A DNA stretch of 46,560 nucleotides from Anaerobium acetethylicum. Its GTDB lineage: Bacteria; Bacillota; Clostridia; Lachnospirales; Lachnospiraceae. The stretch covers positions 1 through 46,560 of the forward strand of contig NZ_FMKA01000029.1 of assembly GCF_900096945.1 (NCBI RefSeq). The letters run 5' to 3'. The notes under the pieces are model-generated. The model was not told the DNA's origin. It ran no database searches and worked only from the letters and a program-made list of their open reading frames with translations. The position numbers and the translations under genes are program-made. Of this stretch, positions 7,811 to 16,221 are shown one piece after another (positions within the stretch are counted from its first letter, which is position 1; each line of letters opens with the position of its first letter).

Positions 7811-9154
7811 TTACTTATAATCTTCTCTAAGTTTCTTGGCAAATTCTGTATTCATTTTTGATTCACGTCTTGCTTTGTTTTCTTTGATTCTAAACTGTTC
7901 CTGTCGTACTGGCTCATAATTTTCCCAACGTTTTAAATAGGACTCACGTGCATTTTTCTGCTCAGTAGTTAATTCAACCTTCGGAGTGATTCTTTCAGGA
8001 AGAATCGGTACAACAGGTAACCTGTCTTCAACTGGCAAAATAGAAAGCGGTTTTACCGTTGGAAGTGTTTGATACCAATACGCCGTTGAACTCCAATCAT
8101 CTGAAAGATGATTCGAATGTCCATGCTCTATTGTCACTTTAAGACTCTTTTCAAAACGTACTGGATCTGTCAGATGGAACCGATATGAAACCTGAAAGCC
8201 GTCAGTATCACCTTCATGAACAATTGTTCCAAAGAACGGAAAACTATTTCTTTGCATTCCCCACGCGTGATTAAAGTAATCTTCCGTTCCTGTTCCATTT
8301 AAACTGGGGTATTCTTCCCCATCAATAAAGAACATATCATTTCCTTCTCCCCACCAACTTCCTTGGAAATGTTTGACGGTTAGATTACACCCTACATAAT
8401 GTCCTGTTCCTTCTGTATTTAAAACAACATAATTTCCATCACCTTTTAAATTTGTAACAGTATTAACTTCAGGAGAATTTACCTGGAGGTCCGCCCCCCA
8501 TCCATCGCAAGGATTCTGCCTATTCCATGATGCATGAAAATACGCCGTATCATCATCTAACGGTTCCTTGTACATTTCATAATCAATGTTAAAATATAAA
8601 ATAAATGGTAGTTCATTCTGATTGATTATCTCAAATTTAGCCTTCTTATTAAAAGGCATAGGGAAATAACACGAAACGGAACAAGGTGCGCCATACCTCC
8701 CTGCCTCTTCTGGTTTCAAGGAAACATTAAAAGGTAGTGATGAAAAATTTCCCGGATAGCTATTTCCAATACAGAAAAAATCTCCAAAGGGCGCTAAGAC
8801 ACTCGGGGTATCTTGATCATCCCACGTTATTTTAATTAGAACTTTTCTGTAATAAAAAGGATCATAGTCATCCCAAATGACACCAAGAGCAGGATGGATT
8901 TCCATTACCGGAGCAGCATTCGCATTTAACTCCGGATCTAAAATACTTGGTGCTTTTACTTTACGGCACGAAGATGTCATCCAAATATGGGTAATACATC
9001 CTGGTCCTTCAACTTCGCCTATCGTAATGCTTTCTCCTGCTGGAATTTCCCAATAATCCTGATTCATTCCACGTTGATCCCAACTTGCAAATCGTCCGTT
9101 TCTTGCCTTTTTTACCTTTGTTAAATCTTTAAACATACCTGATAAATTACTCAT
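7811..9154 (-). CDS. GH172 (DUF2961) alpha-D-fructofuranosidase / difructose dianhydride enzyme
   Basis: A 447-residue protein of the DUF2961 family, now GH172. The characterised Bifidobacterium dentium member converts difructose dianhydride I to inulobiose and can run in reverse. Family segments are ITHIWMT near residue 54, the acidic motif WWGEGND with Glu270, and GTGTEDYFNHAWG with Glu291. From memory, the two catalytic glutamates of the characterised enzyme are also numbered 270 and 291. No signal peptide is visible, so it is cytoplasmic. It lies directly upstream of GH32 and downstream of the two permeases, so it probably opens an imported cyclic difructose. Other GH172 members act on alpha-arabinofuranosides, so the substrate remains an inference. 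Confidence 0.85.
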   Translation of the reverse strand: MSNLSGMFKDLTKVKKARNGRFASWDQRGMNQDYWEIPAGESITIGEVEGPGCITHIWMTSSCRKVKAPSILDPELNANAAPVMEIHPALGVIWDDYDPFYYRKVLIKITWDDQDTPSVLAPFGDFFCIGNSYPGNFSSLPFNVSLKPEEAGRYGAPCSVSCYFPMPFNKKAKFEIINQNELPFILYFNIDYEMYKEPLDDDTAYFHASWNRQNPCDGWGADLQVNSPEVNTVTNLKGDGNYVVLNTEGTGHYVGCNLTVKHFQGSWWGEGNDMFFIDGEEYPSLNGTGTEDYFNHAWGMQRNSFPFFGTIVHEGDTDGFQVSYRFHLTDPVRFEKSLKVTIEHGHSNHLSDDWSSTAYWYQTLPTVKPLSILPVEDRLPVVPILPERITPKVELTTEQKNARESYLKRWENYEPVRQEQFRIKENKARRESKMNTEFAKKLREDYK

Positions 9155-9169
9155 ATTTTTTTCTCCTTC

Positions 9170-10015
9170 TTATCCTTTGATTGCTCCCGCAGTCATTCCA
9201 TCTACAATATTTTTTTGGAAAAGCCCATAAAATAGCAGCTGTGGAATTATCATCATTACGCTTGATGCTATAATACCTGCATAGTCAATGTTATATTTTC
9301 CTTTGAAAAATGATGCTCCCAAAGAAAGTGTGTAATTAGTTGAATCTTGTAATATGATCGAAGCAAACGGGAATTCATTCCAAATATATAGAACATTGAA
9401 TATTACTACTGTTGCAATAACAGGTTTTGACATTGGCACAATAACCTGTAGAATCAACTGTCGCAAAGAACATCCGTCAATTACTGCCGCCTCATCAATC
9501 TCACTCGGAAGTGATTTCATATATCCTACAAACAACAACGTATTAAATGAAATAGAACTCGCAACATAGGGAAAGATAAGACCAGCTTGCTCTTTAAGCC
9601 CTATAATCGTATTTATTTTGTATACCGGAAACAATAATATAAATGGTGATATTGTTAGTCCAATAATTAAAAATCCATATATCATTGACTTTATCTTTGG
9701 ATTTTCAAATACCATTCTAGCTAATACGAACGAACTCAAAAATGTTATGGTAAGTTCAATCGCCATTGTCATGATAACGATCAAGAATGTATTCTTATAT
9801 AACTGCAAAAAATCAAGTGTATTCAAGGCTCTTCTAAAATTATCAAAGCTAAGCCTATCAGGAATACTTAATGGCATTCTAAAGATTTCCGAGTTTGTTT
9901 TGATAGATAGCAATAACATCCACAAAAATGGAAGCATTACCAAAAAAGTAACGAAAGATAGTAGGATATATAATGATATTTTTCTTCTATTTCTTGATAT
10001 CTTATTTACAATCAT
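9170..10015 (-). CDS. Sugar ABC transporter permease (MalG type)
   Basis: Second membrane subunit of the fructan-operon CUT1 importer, 281 residues. It has a first helix near residues 14-36, the usual six-helix pattern and the EAA loop EAAVIDGCSLRQLILQVIVP. It ends in the family-typical QKNIVDGMTAGAIKG. A GAGGAGGG site precedes the ATG, 15 bp after the first permease. It is full length, unlike its counterpart at the left edge of the window. No ATPase is in the operon, so a shared one encoded elsewhere is expected. Confidence 0.9.
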   Translation of the reverse strand: MIVNKISRNRRKISLYILLSFVTFLVMLPFLWMLLLSIKTNSEIFRMPLSIPDRLSFDNFRRALNTLDFLQLYKNTFLIVIMTMAIELTITFLSSFVLARMVFENPKIKSMIYGFLIIGLTISPFILLFPVYKINTIIGLKEQAGLIFPYVASSISFNTLLFVGYMKSLPSEIDEAAVIDGCSLRQLILQVIVPMSKPVIATVVIFNVLYIWNEFPFASIILQDSTNYTLSLGASFFKGKYNIDYAGIIASSVMMIIPQLLFYGLFQKNIVDGMTAGAIKG

Positions 10016-10030
10016 CTCGAATCCCTCCTC

Positions 10031-10903
10031 TTATTCAACTTTTTCTCTTGCAAAAAACGAATATATTGCCGTTATCATCAATGATATTATGAAAGTTATT
10101 GTTGCCATTGACATACCATACCCATATTCTCCATTTGAAAAGGTTGTTGCATAACTATATGTTACCAATGTTTCCGAAACATGGTTAGGCCCACCATTCG
10201 TTAACTGTTGTACTACTTCGAAAATTTTAAAAGTTCCTGTAATAATTAAAATAGCTGCTGTAGAAATAGTGCTCCTTATCATAGGGATCGTAACATAACG
10301 AACTTTCTGCCAGGCATTTGCTCCATCTACTTTTGCTGCTTCCATAACTTCTTCTGGAATCATCTTTAATCCTGCAATAAAGATAGTTGCCACATACCCT
10401 AACTGTTGCCACAAATAAATAAATGCCACGCAATAAGGCGTTAGTTTATCTCCTCCTATCCATAACTGTGTATGTTTTTCTAATCCAATTTCATTCATTA
10501 TGGAATTGATTAGTCCTACTTCCGGATCAAGTATAAATACCCATATTATACCTACTATAATAGGTGCAATGATTGCTGGTGAAAAAATCAAAGCCTTTGC
10601 AGTACCATTAAACTTTAGTTTATTATTCAGCAATAGTGCAACCGAAAATGCCCCAACCATCAGAAAGATAAAAATAACCACAAATATAACCATCGTATTT
10701 TTCAGGGATAACATAAATGTGCTATCCCCAAGTAAACGAATGTAATTATTGAGCCCAATAAATTTTGCATTACCTATTCCTGAATATTTAGTGAAACTAT
10801 ATCCGACCGCAACAATAATAGGTGCAATCATATACACGATATAGATCAGCAAAGTCGGTATCAACATGAGTACTATATACCTCTTTTTACTCAACCAATA
10901 CAT
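10031..10903 (-). CDS. Sugar ABC transporter permease (MalF type)
   Basis: First membrane subunit of the fructan-operon importer, 290 residues, with about six helices starting at residue 11. The EAA loop reads EAAKVDGANAWQKVRYVTIP. It lies 18 bp after the binding-protein gene with a GAGGAGG site, and 15 bp before the MalG-type partner. Together they should form the channel for the sugar that GH172 and GH32 degrade. Confidence 0.9.
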   Translation of the reverse strand: MYWLSKKRYIVLMLIPTLLIYIVYMIAPIIVAVGYSFTKYSGIGNAKFIGLNNYIRLLGDSTFMLSLKNTMVIFVVIFIFLMVGAFSVALLLNNKLKFNGTAKALIFSPAIIAPIIVGIIWVFILDPEVGLINSIMNEIGLEKHTQLWIGGDKLTPYCVAFIYLWQQLGYVATIFIAGLKMIPEEVMEAAKVDGANAWQKVRYVTIPMIRSTISTAAILIITGTFKIFEVVQQLTNGGPNHVSETLVTYSYATTFSNGEYGYGMSMATITFIISLMITAIYSFFAREKVE

Positions 10904-10921
10904 TTTGGTTCCTCCTCAAAC

Positions 10922-12232
10922 TTACTGCTGATCCAGTACAATATCAATTTTATCAAGAGCCTCTTCGGGTGTATAATTTCCTAACATAGTACCATATATA
11001 GAATCATATAACTGTGCCTGTACTGCTTCTTTTAAAACAAGATCCGGCTGTGCCTTTGGGCTTATCCAAGTTTCAGCATTTAAAGCTTCCACAATTGCTG
11101 CAAAAGCAGGCTTTTCACTCAAATCAACCTCTACCTGATAATTGGTTGAAGGGATTATAGATCCTTCATAGGAAATTTTTGCTGCTTCCTCTCCATAATA
11201 AAATGCCAAGAATTTATATACTGCTTCTTGCTTAATTTTATCCTCTCCAACTGCTTTACTGACGCACAGAGGTGCCGAAGAAACCTTCATTTTAACTGTC
11301 TGTGGTGAATCTGAGTCCGAGAAAGTTGGACCCCACCAGAATCCAGTATTTACTCCCATCGTTTTATCCAGTTCACCTGCATCCCACATACCAGAATCAA
11401 ACATTGCTGTCTTTTCTGCAAGAAATGCTTCTTTCGCCTGGAAATATGTCATAGTTGCCGCGTTACTAGGAAAAGCCCCGTCTCGACCTAATATTTGAAG
11501 TTTTTCAAAAAATTTCAAGAACTCAGTGTTATTAAACTTCTCATTACCTGCTAAAATAGTATCAATCTTATCAAAGTATCCATATCTTTCGATAGCAATA
11601 AGAAATGCCCAAATACTATATGTATCTTTTGCTCCTTGTGCAATCGGCGTTATTCCGTTTTCATTGAACACCTTTACCATATTTTCTAGCTCTTCAAACG
11701 TCGTTCCATTTACAGGTAATTCCAATCCACACTTTTCAAACAAAGCTTTGTTGTACCATATTCCTGTTACGAGCGACTGATATGGAAGGCCGTATTGAGC
11801 TCCATCTTCTGCTTGGCTAGCTTCTTTCATATTGTCAGCTAAAGCATCTCCAATTTCCGAATATTCTTTTAAGAAGCCATTTAAATCAAGCAATAATCCT
11901 GCTTCGTTTAATTCCGGTGCAACACTTGCATCCATCCAAAATATATCGGGTAATTCATCAGCCTGTGCTGCCATCTTCATTTTCTTAACATGTTCGTCTT
12001 TGTCATTTCCTTTTACCTCTACCACAATATCAGGATTAGCTGCTTCAAACGCTTTGATAATATCCGCCGTTACAGGTTCCTGCTCTTCCACATTTGCTAC
12101 ATGCATACCAAGAGTAATTGCGACTTTTTTGTTTTCAGATGCATAATCCTCCTTTTGGCTTTCACTACATCCAGTCAACATCGATACCACCATAGTTGTT
12201 GCAGATATTATTGCCAAAATCCTTTTTTTCAT
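10922..12232 (-). CDS. Sugar ABC transporter solute-binding lipoprotein (fructan operon)
   Basis: Extracytoplasmic binding protein of 436 residues. The signal peptide MKKRILAIISATTMVVSML ends in the lipobox LTGC, giving a lipid-anchored protein. The family-1 fold is supported by ELPDIFWMDAS and by YQSLVTGIWYNKALFEKCGL. It is the first gene of a seven-gene operon (binding protein, two permeases, GH172, GH32, fructokinase, HPr-like). Its start follows an AAAGGAGG site. Upstream are a strong promoter and three operators. Predicted ligand: a difructose anhydride or short fructo-oligosaccharide, by context only. Confidence 0.9.
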   Translation of the reverse strand: MKKRILAIISATTMVVSMLTGCSESQKEDYASENKKVAITLGMHVANVEEQEPVTADIIKAFEAANPDIVVEVKGNDKDEHVKKMKMAAQADELPDIFWMDASVAPELNEAGLLLDLNGFLKEYSEIGDALADNMKEASQAEDGAQYGLPYQSLVTGIWYNKALFEKCGLELPVNGTTFEELENMVKVFNENGITPIAQGAKDTYSIWAFLIAIERYGYFDKIDTILAGNEKFNNTEFLKFFEKLQILGRDGAFPSNAATMTYFQAKEAFLAEKTAMFDSGMWDAGELDKTMGVNTGFWWGPTFSDSDSPQTVKMKVSSAPLCVSKAVGEDKIKQEAVYKFLAFYYGEEAAKISYEGSIIPSTNYQVEVDLSEKPAFAAIVEALNAETWISPKAQPDLVLKEAVQAQLYDSIYGTMLGNYTPEEALDKIDIVLDQQ

Positions 12233-12255
12233 AACAAAATCCTCCTTTTCTCTTT

Positions 12256-12273
12256 TGTGAAACCCGTTCCATA
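12256..12273. promoter_or_regulatory. LacI-family operator, proximal, fructan operon
   Basis: TGTGAAACCCGTTCCATA shares the GAACCCGTTCC-type core with the sites at 2706 and 2806, with one changed base. It lies about 25 bp before the binding-protein start and well downstream of the promoter. Confidence 0.7.
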
Positions 12274-12340
12274 ATAGTTAAAAAAAATTACATTTTTAAT
12301 AATATGAGCCATTTTTTACCTTGGGCATTGCTCCTTTTTA

Positions 12341-12358
12341 TATGGTACCCGTCCCATA
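12341..12358. promoter_or_regulatory. LacI-family operator, middle, fructan operon
   Basis: TATGGTACCCGTCCCATA is a palindromic variant with TACCCGT at the centre. It is intermediate between the GGAACCCGTTCC sites and the GGTACGGGTACC site at 12512. It lies in the roughly 215-nt leader of the fructan operon. Confidence 0.65.
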
Positions 12359-12454
12359 CTGATTATAAAAAATAGGCCTTCTTTTATGACCTTTTCAACT
12401 AATATCTGAAACTCATTTCTTTTATAACCGCTGTTTTTCTTCTTTACACTTCAC

Positions 12455-12483
12455 ATTATATTGCATTATTACACCTATGTCAA
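12455..12483 (-). promoter_or_regulatory. Sigma-A type promoter of the fructan operon
   Basis: On the minus strand TTGACA (12478-12483) and TATAAT (12455-12460) have a 17-bp spacer. Transcription would begin near 12448, leaving a leader of about 215 nt with two operators inside it and a third operator about 30 bp upstream of the -35 box. Confidence 0.82.
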
Positions 12484-12511
12484 TAATATTTTTGAAAAAA
12501 GCAACACATAC

Positions 12512-12535
12512 GATAGTGGTACGGGTACCACCATC
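12512..12535. promoter_or_regulatory. LacI-family operator, upstream, fructan operon
   Basis: A 24-bp near-perfect palindrome with one mismatch pair, core GTGGTACGGGTACCAC. It lies between the stop of the second LacI gene and the -35 box. With the sites at 12341 and 12256 it brackets the promoter, an arrangement suited to repression by DNA looping. Confidence 0.7.
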
Positions 12536-12546
12536 GCACACCATTG

Positions 12547-13536
12547 TTACTTTTGTACACATGTGCTTTCACCTTCAACTAATTTTACATCTAACACAAC
12601 TCTCTGTTCAAGATTTGAAATATCTGCAATCCTATTCATAAGCAACCTAACACTTTCCGCTGCAAGTTCTTCTATCGGTTGTACAATAGCCGTAATAGTT
12701 GGAGATACAATGTCTGTTACATACGTGCCATCATAGGCAATTATTTTTACATCTTGAGGAACCTTTTTTCCGTGTCTAATCACTTCCTTCATATATGCAA
12801 TGGCAAGCAAATCAGCGCCAAACACACCATCTATTTCTGGATTTGTGCGAAAAATCTCCTGTACCACCTGTTGAAAATAGTCTTCCTCAAAACGATTCCA
12901 TTCCAGTTCTACAGTACATACAGTTGCACCATTCATCTTCATTATCCGCTCGAATGCTATATGTCTTTCATGGGATGGTGAATTAACTGACTTTGCACCC
13001 TGAAACTGCAAGACATTTCTGCAGCCGCAATTTATTAAGCAATTAGCAGCCATTTCGCCTCCATGATAATGATCCGCCCCTACTACAGGAATTTTCTCAT
13101 TAAAATAACGATCCAATGCAACAATAGGTTTATCTACATTAAGGTACGCACCTACTTCCAAAGTATGCACTCCTGAAATGATTCCATCAACAATATGTCG
13201 GTTCAACATATCAATATATTCGATTTCGCTATTCTTTTCTTTCGTTGTGCTGCAAATCATCGTCTTGTAACCATTCTCATACAGTTTACTTTCAACATGT
13301 TTTACAAATTCACCAAAAAAAGGGTGTGACACATCTGGAACTAATACGGCAACAATTCCAGTCCTCTTACGAAATAGATGTCGGGCTAATTCATTTGGCG
13401 TATAATTCAATTCCTTTATTGCCTTTTCAATTTTTATTCGGGTCTCATCCGAAACGTAACCATTATCATTCAGATATCTGGATACTGTTGTCGCCCCTAC
13501 GTGTGCTCTCTTTGCAACATCTCTAATACTCGCCAC
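12547..13536 (-). CDS. LacI-family transcriptional regulator of the fructan operon
   Basis: Repressor of 329 residues with an N-terminal LacI DNA-binding domain (IRDVAKRAHVGATTVSRYLN), the hinge YTPNELARHLFRKRTG, and a sugar-sensor domain. I start it at the GTG at 13536, because GGGGGTGG lies five bases upstream; an in-frame ATG at 13551 has no good ribosome site. It is a clear paralogue of the regulator at 2978-3964, sharing long stretches such as RKRTGI-AVLVPDV-HPFF and the ICYDGTY/IAYDGTY segment. The fructan operon promoter and three operators follow its stop codon. Both paralogues probably recognise overlapping sites, so cross-regulation is likely. Confidence 0.9.
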   Translation of the reverse strand: MASIRDVAKRAHVGATTVSRYLNDNGYVSDETRIKIEKAIKELNYTPNELARHLFRKRTGIVAVLVPDVSHPFFGEFVKHVESKLYENGYKTMICSTTKEKNSEIEYIDMLNRHIVDGIISGVHTLEVGAYLNVDKPIVALDRYFNEKIPVVGADHYHGGEMAANCLINCGCRNVLQFQGAKSVNSPSHERHIAFERIMKMNGATVCTVELEWNRFEEDYFQQVVQEIFRTNPEIDGVFGADLLAIAYMKEVIRHGKKVPQDVKIIAYDGTYVTDIVSPTITAIVQPIEELAAESVRLLMNRIADISNLEQRVVLDVKLVEGESTCVQK

Positions 13537-13551
13537 GACTACCACCCCCAT

Positions 13552-13900
13552 TATTAAACAAGTAATTTCGTTAAATTATACAATATCAGCAAAAAAATAG
13601 CAATGTAGAAGATGATAATGGATATCTATATAGTATGAAATGAGCATAATTTCAACGCTAAGATCACGTTTCCATCACAAGAATCGCCTTGTATTGAAGA
13701 ATTACGATATGAATTTTAAGGGACAGGTACCAAAAGTTAGGTAACAAAAATTATGCACTCAAATTAAATTTCTTCAACCAGATAGACAATCAAAAAGCGA
13801 AAATGCAAAATGCGTAATTTTCATTTCCCTCTTTTTCAATGCCTGCTTTATCTATTTCATTTTTGTTTCAACAGTGTACTCCCTTCTTTACCATCAAGAT
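13552..13900. other. Intergenic region with no recognisable gene
   Basis: AT-rich sequence between the start of the second LacI gene and the PLD/helicase remnant. It must contain the LacI promoter, but I see no strong -35/-10 pair and no convincing reading frame. Confidence 0.4.
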
Positions 13901-13914
13901 TTACTCTGAGTTCA

Positions 13915-14240
13915 ATCTCCGTCAATCTAGGCCTATCCAAATTTATATACCTATTCACTTTTTACTCTCTCAACTCAAATGTATAGGTTTGCATCCTTGC
14001 TATTTTATGCTTATACAAACCTTTTTATTTTAGTGATAAATTTTTTCGTGTTCTTTAATCCACCTTTCTGTCTGGATTTATGCGTTTTTACATTAATTGT
14101 AATTCTTCACTTCTTACCGTGATTAACTCCCCGTCTCCAAGTGATATCGCCTTCAAATTCCATTCTTTGTTTGACTTCAATGTAAACCGGGGTAGATTTG
14201 AGCTACCCACTATGAATTTATCTCCCTTTATGAAAATCAA
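13915..14240 (-). pseudogene. Degenerate fragment of a PLD-domain helicase gene
   Basis: On the minus strand, 14121-14233 corresponds to 45148-45260 of the truncated PLD/helicase gene at the right end of the window (for example the FEWNLKA region against KEWNLKV). The segment near 13970-14000 reads IARMQTYTFE against LARMKTYTFK there. Stops and frameshifts break the frame. The stretch 13915-13965 also matches 44703-44760, which lies downstream of the other truncated copy. So two damaged copies share both gene sequence and flanking sequence. No function is expected. Confidence 0.65.
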
Positions 14241-14311
14241 AACTCGGATAAGACCTCCAAACGATGCCTTACCCGAATTTATTTTGATTTTTTTATATTA
14301 CTTGGTGATAC

Positions 14312-15100
14312 TTAAATATTTCTAATTTTCATTACCTTCCTGATAATCTTATTGAAATTGTCCGCATCCCATGCACTGCGTCCAATAAAAAGCCCATCAA
14401 TCCCTTCCATGCTTATTAACTCTTCTGCATTTTCATTATTTACACTGCCGCCATATAACACAGGGATTTTTTCTCCGAGCTCTTCTCCAAATATTTCATT
14501 CAGAGTCTGTTTTATAACCTTGTGCTTTTCACTTGCATATTGTTTCGATGCCGGTTTGCCATTAACTCCAATCGCCCATACAGGCTCATATGCAATCCAA
14601 AGTCCGTGCGCCTGTTCCTTTGCGACTTTGTATAAACCAATCTTCAGCTGCTCTTTCAAAACTTCATCGGAAATATTCTTTTCTTTTTCCTCTTCTGTCT
14701 CTCCTATACACAGCAATGTAGTAAAACCATGTCTCAACGAACAGCGAATTTTAAGGTTTTCTTCCAAGTCATTTTCTCTAAATATATGTCTCCTTTCCGA
14801 ATGTCCAATCATAGCTATTGAAGCACCTGTTTCCTTAATCATAATTGGTGAGACTTCTCCGGTAAACTGACCCTGGTCATCCCAACTTATATTTTGGCTT
14901 CCAAATGCGATTAGCTCCGGATCAGAAATTTTCCCAACCGATTCTAGTGCAGTATAAGAAGGCAAAACAAACAATTGAAGTTTTTCTCTGGAAATATCCT
15001 TTGTAAGCTCTTGTAACCTCTCAATAAATCCAGTCGTTTCACTTATAGTCTTGTACATTTTAGTATTTGTTCCCAAATACAACTTATTCAATTGTTTCAT
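14312..15100 (-). CDS. TPI-family isomerase, probably a tetrulose-phosphate isomerase
   Basis: A 262-residue triosephosphate isomerase-fold protein. I start it at the ATG at 15100, which follows AAGGAG. Conserved positions are Lys14 in TNTKMYKT, His100 in GHSERR, and the catalytic Glu172 in AYEPVWAIG. The phosphate-gripping loop 6 reads GVNGKPASKQYA, one residue longer than and different from the canonical GTGKTATPEQA. The N-terminal motif TNTKM also differs from NWKM. These are features of the TPI subgroup that includes L-erythrulose-1-phosphate isomerase (LerI/EryH). Its operon also contains an RpiB-like and a RuBisCO-like enzyme, which fits interconversion of L-erythrulose 1-phosphate and D-erythrulose 4-phosphate. 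A second ordinary TPI cannot be excluded. Confidence 0.75.
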   Translation of the reverse strand: MKQLNKLYLGTNTKMYKTISETTGFIERLQELTKDISREKLQLFVLPSYTALESVGKISDPELIAFGSQNISWDDQGQFTGEVSPIMIKETGASIAMIGHSERRHIFRENDLEENLKIRCSLRHGFTTLLCIGETEEEKEKNISDEVLKEQLKIGLYKVAKEQAHGLWIAYEPVWAIGVNGKPASKQYASEKHKVIKQTLNEIFGEELGEKIPVLYGGSVNNENAEELISMEGIDGLFIGRSAWDADNFNKIIRKVMKIRNI

Positions 15101-15267
15101 AAAAATCTCCTTCTTTTGTTCTATATCAATCATTTTCAATATGCCTCGTCAGAACTTTTCTTTACTGGCATTCGAATTTATACATTCAGCTACTCTTCAT
15201 AAAATCTATGCATCATACTTTTCGTTTATAAAAGAGTACAAAATAATAAACTCAAAGAAAACTCTTG

Positions 15268-15684
15268 TTATCGATGCAATTCCTTTTCCGAAAACCACAA
15301 TCCAATCTCTTTTTCAGCGTTTTCTGCTGAATCAGAGGAATGAACCGCGTTTTCTGCTTTTGATATAGCGAATTGCCTTCTTATAGTATCTTCATCTGCT
15401 TCTTGAGGATCTGTAGCTCCGTTTATTTTCCTTACTTCCCCTATTGCATTTTCTCCCTCAATTATCATGGCACATACTTCACTTCGGGTAATGTAAGTTA
15501 GGATTTCCTCAAAATATGCCTTTTCCTTCAGTTCCGCATAATGCTGTGCTGCTATATTACGAGATGGTTTTAGGACTTTAATACTTGAAACACTGAATCC
15601 TTTCTGTTCATAAACGGAAATAATCTTGCCCATTAATTTTCTTTCCATTGCATCCGGCTTAATAAGCACTAATGTTCTTTCCAT
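15268..15684 (-). CDS. ndk: Nucleoside diphosphate kinase
   Basis: A 138-residue enzyme that transfers the gamma-phosphate between nucleoside triphosphates and diphosphates through a phosphohistidine. Family marks are TLVLIKPDA at 4-12, INGATDP at 87-93, and the active-site motif ENAVHSSDS with His115. The ATG at 15684 follows AAAAAGGG; the frame extends upstream only through a TTG. It lies 26 bp after the DUF1097 gene inside a catabolic operon, which is unusual for a housekeeping enzyme. It may supply a particular NTP to a kinase-like step by the Tm-1-type ATP-binding protein; that is speculation. Confidence 0.88.
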   Translation of the reverse strand: MERTLVLIKPDAMERKLMGKIISVYEQKGFSVSSIKVLKPSRNIAAQHYAELKEKAYFEEILTYITRSEVCAMIIEGENAIGEVRKINGATDPQEADEDTIRRQFAISKAENAVHSSDSAENAEKEIGLWFSEKELHR

Positions 15685-15710
15685 AAGCAAACCCTTTTTA
15701 CATGTACTAT

Positions 15711-16202
15711 TCAATCTGCCGACTTTGCCTCTGCATTGGAGGTTTCTGCATTTTTCCCTTCCAATACGTTACCTAGTTTTAAACCGATTACAAATGATAT
15801 ATAGGCGAGTATATTTCCAAGAATCAATGCAATAATTACACCTTTTGTATCAAAGTTTGTTCCGAACAAACAAGAACAACCCGCAAATGAACCTGGAATA
15901 AAATTTAAGAACGAAAAGTATGACTGCATACACATGACTATAACGATTATTACAACAGCAATGCCTAATCCATATTTAAATGGAATTGCTTTTCCGACAA
16001 AAACTATTACCCATCCCCAGAAAACACCCGAAAGATTTGTTGCTGTGGACTTAATTAATCCTTCTGTTCCGCAGCTCGTTGCGTAATAAGACAACATTGC
16101 AATGAATCCCACCCATGTTATTACTCCTGCTGCTCCACCAATTTCAGTCAATAATCCAGCTAAAATACCAGCACTTATACCAATACCCAACGTTCTTTTC
16201 AT
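15711..16202 (-). CDS. DUF1097 family membrane protein
   Basis: A 163-residue integral membrane protein with about five hydrophobic segments, the first being a glycine-rich helix LGIGISAGILAGLLTEIGGA. It ends in a charged cytoplasmic tail (EGKNAETSNAEAKSAD). The pattern matches DUF1097 proteins such as E. coli YcdZ, whose function is not established. The operon has no ABC transporter, so this small protein may be the uptake channel or a metabolite exporter for the pathway. A GGAGG site precedes the ATG, and the gene is 19 bp downstream of the Tm-1-type ATP-binding protein gene. Confidence 0.65.
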   Translation of the reverse strand: MKRTLGIGISAGILAGLLTEIGGAAGVITWVGFIAMLSYYATSCGTEGLIKSTATNLSGVFWGWVIVFVGKAIPFKYGLGIAVVIIVIVMCMQSYFSFLNFIPGSFAGCSCLFGTNFDTKGVIIALILGNILAYISFVIGLKLGNVLEGKNAETSNAEAKSAD

Positions 16203-16221
16203 ACCGTTTCCTCCTATTCAA

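Noticed and set aside
9618-10154. A 178-codon plus-strand frame opposite the two permease genes
   Set aside because: It is antisense to two well-supported permeases, lacks a ribosome site and has low-complexity composition.
15101-15139. Longer N-terminus of the TPI-like protein
   Set aside because: The upstream start is a TTG with no ribosome site, while the ATG at 15100 follows AAGGAG and starts at the family's usual position.
15685-15714. Upstream extension of nucleoside diphosphate kinase
   Set aside because: The extra ten codons start at a TTG without a ribosome site and are not part of the family; the ATG at 15684 begins the conserved N-terminus.
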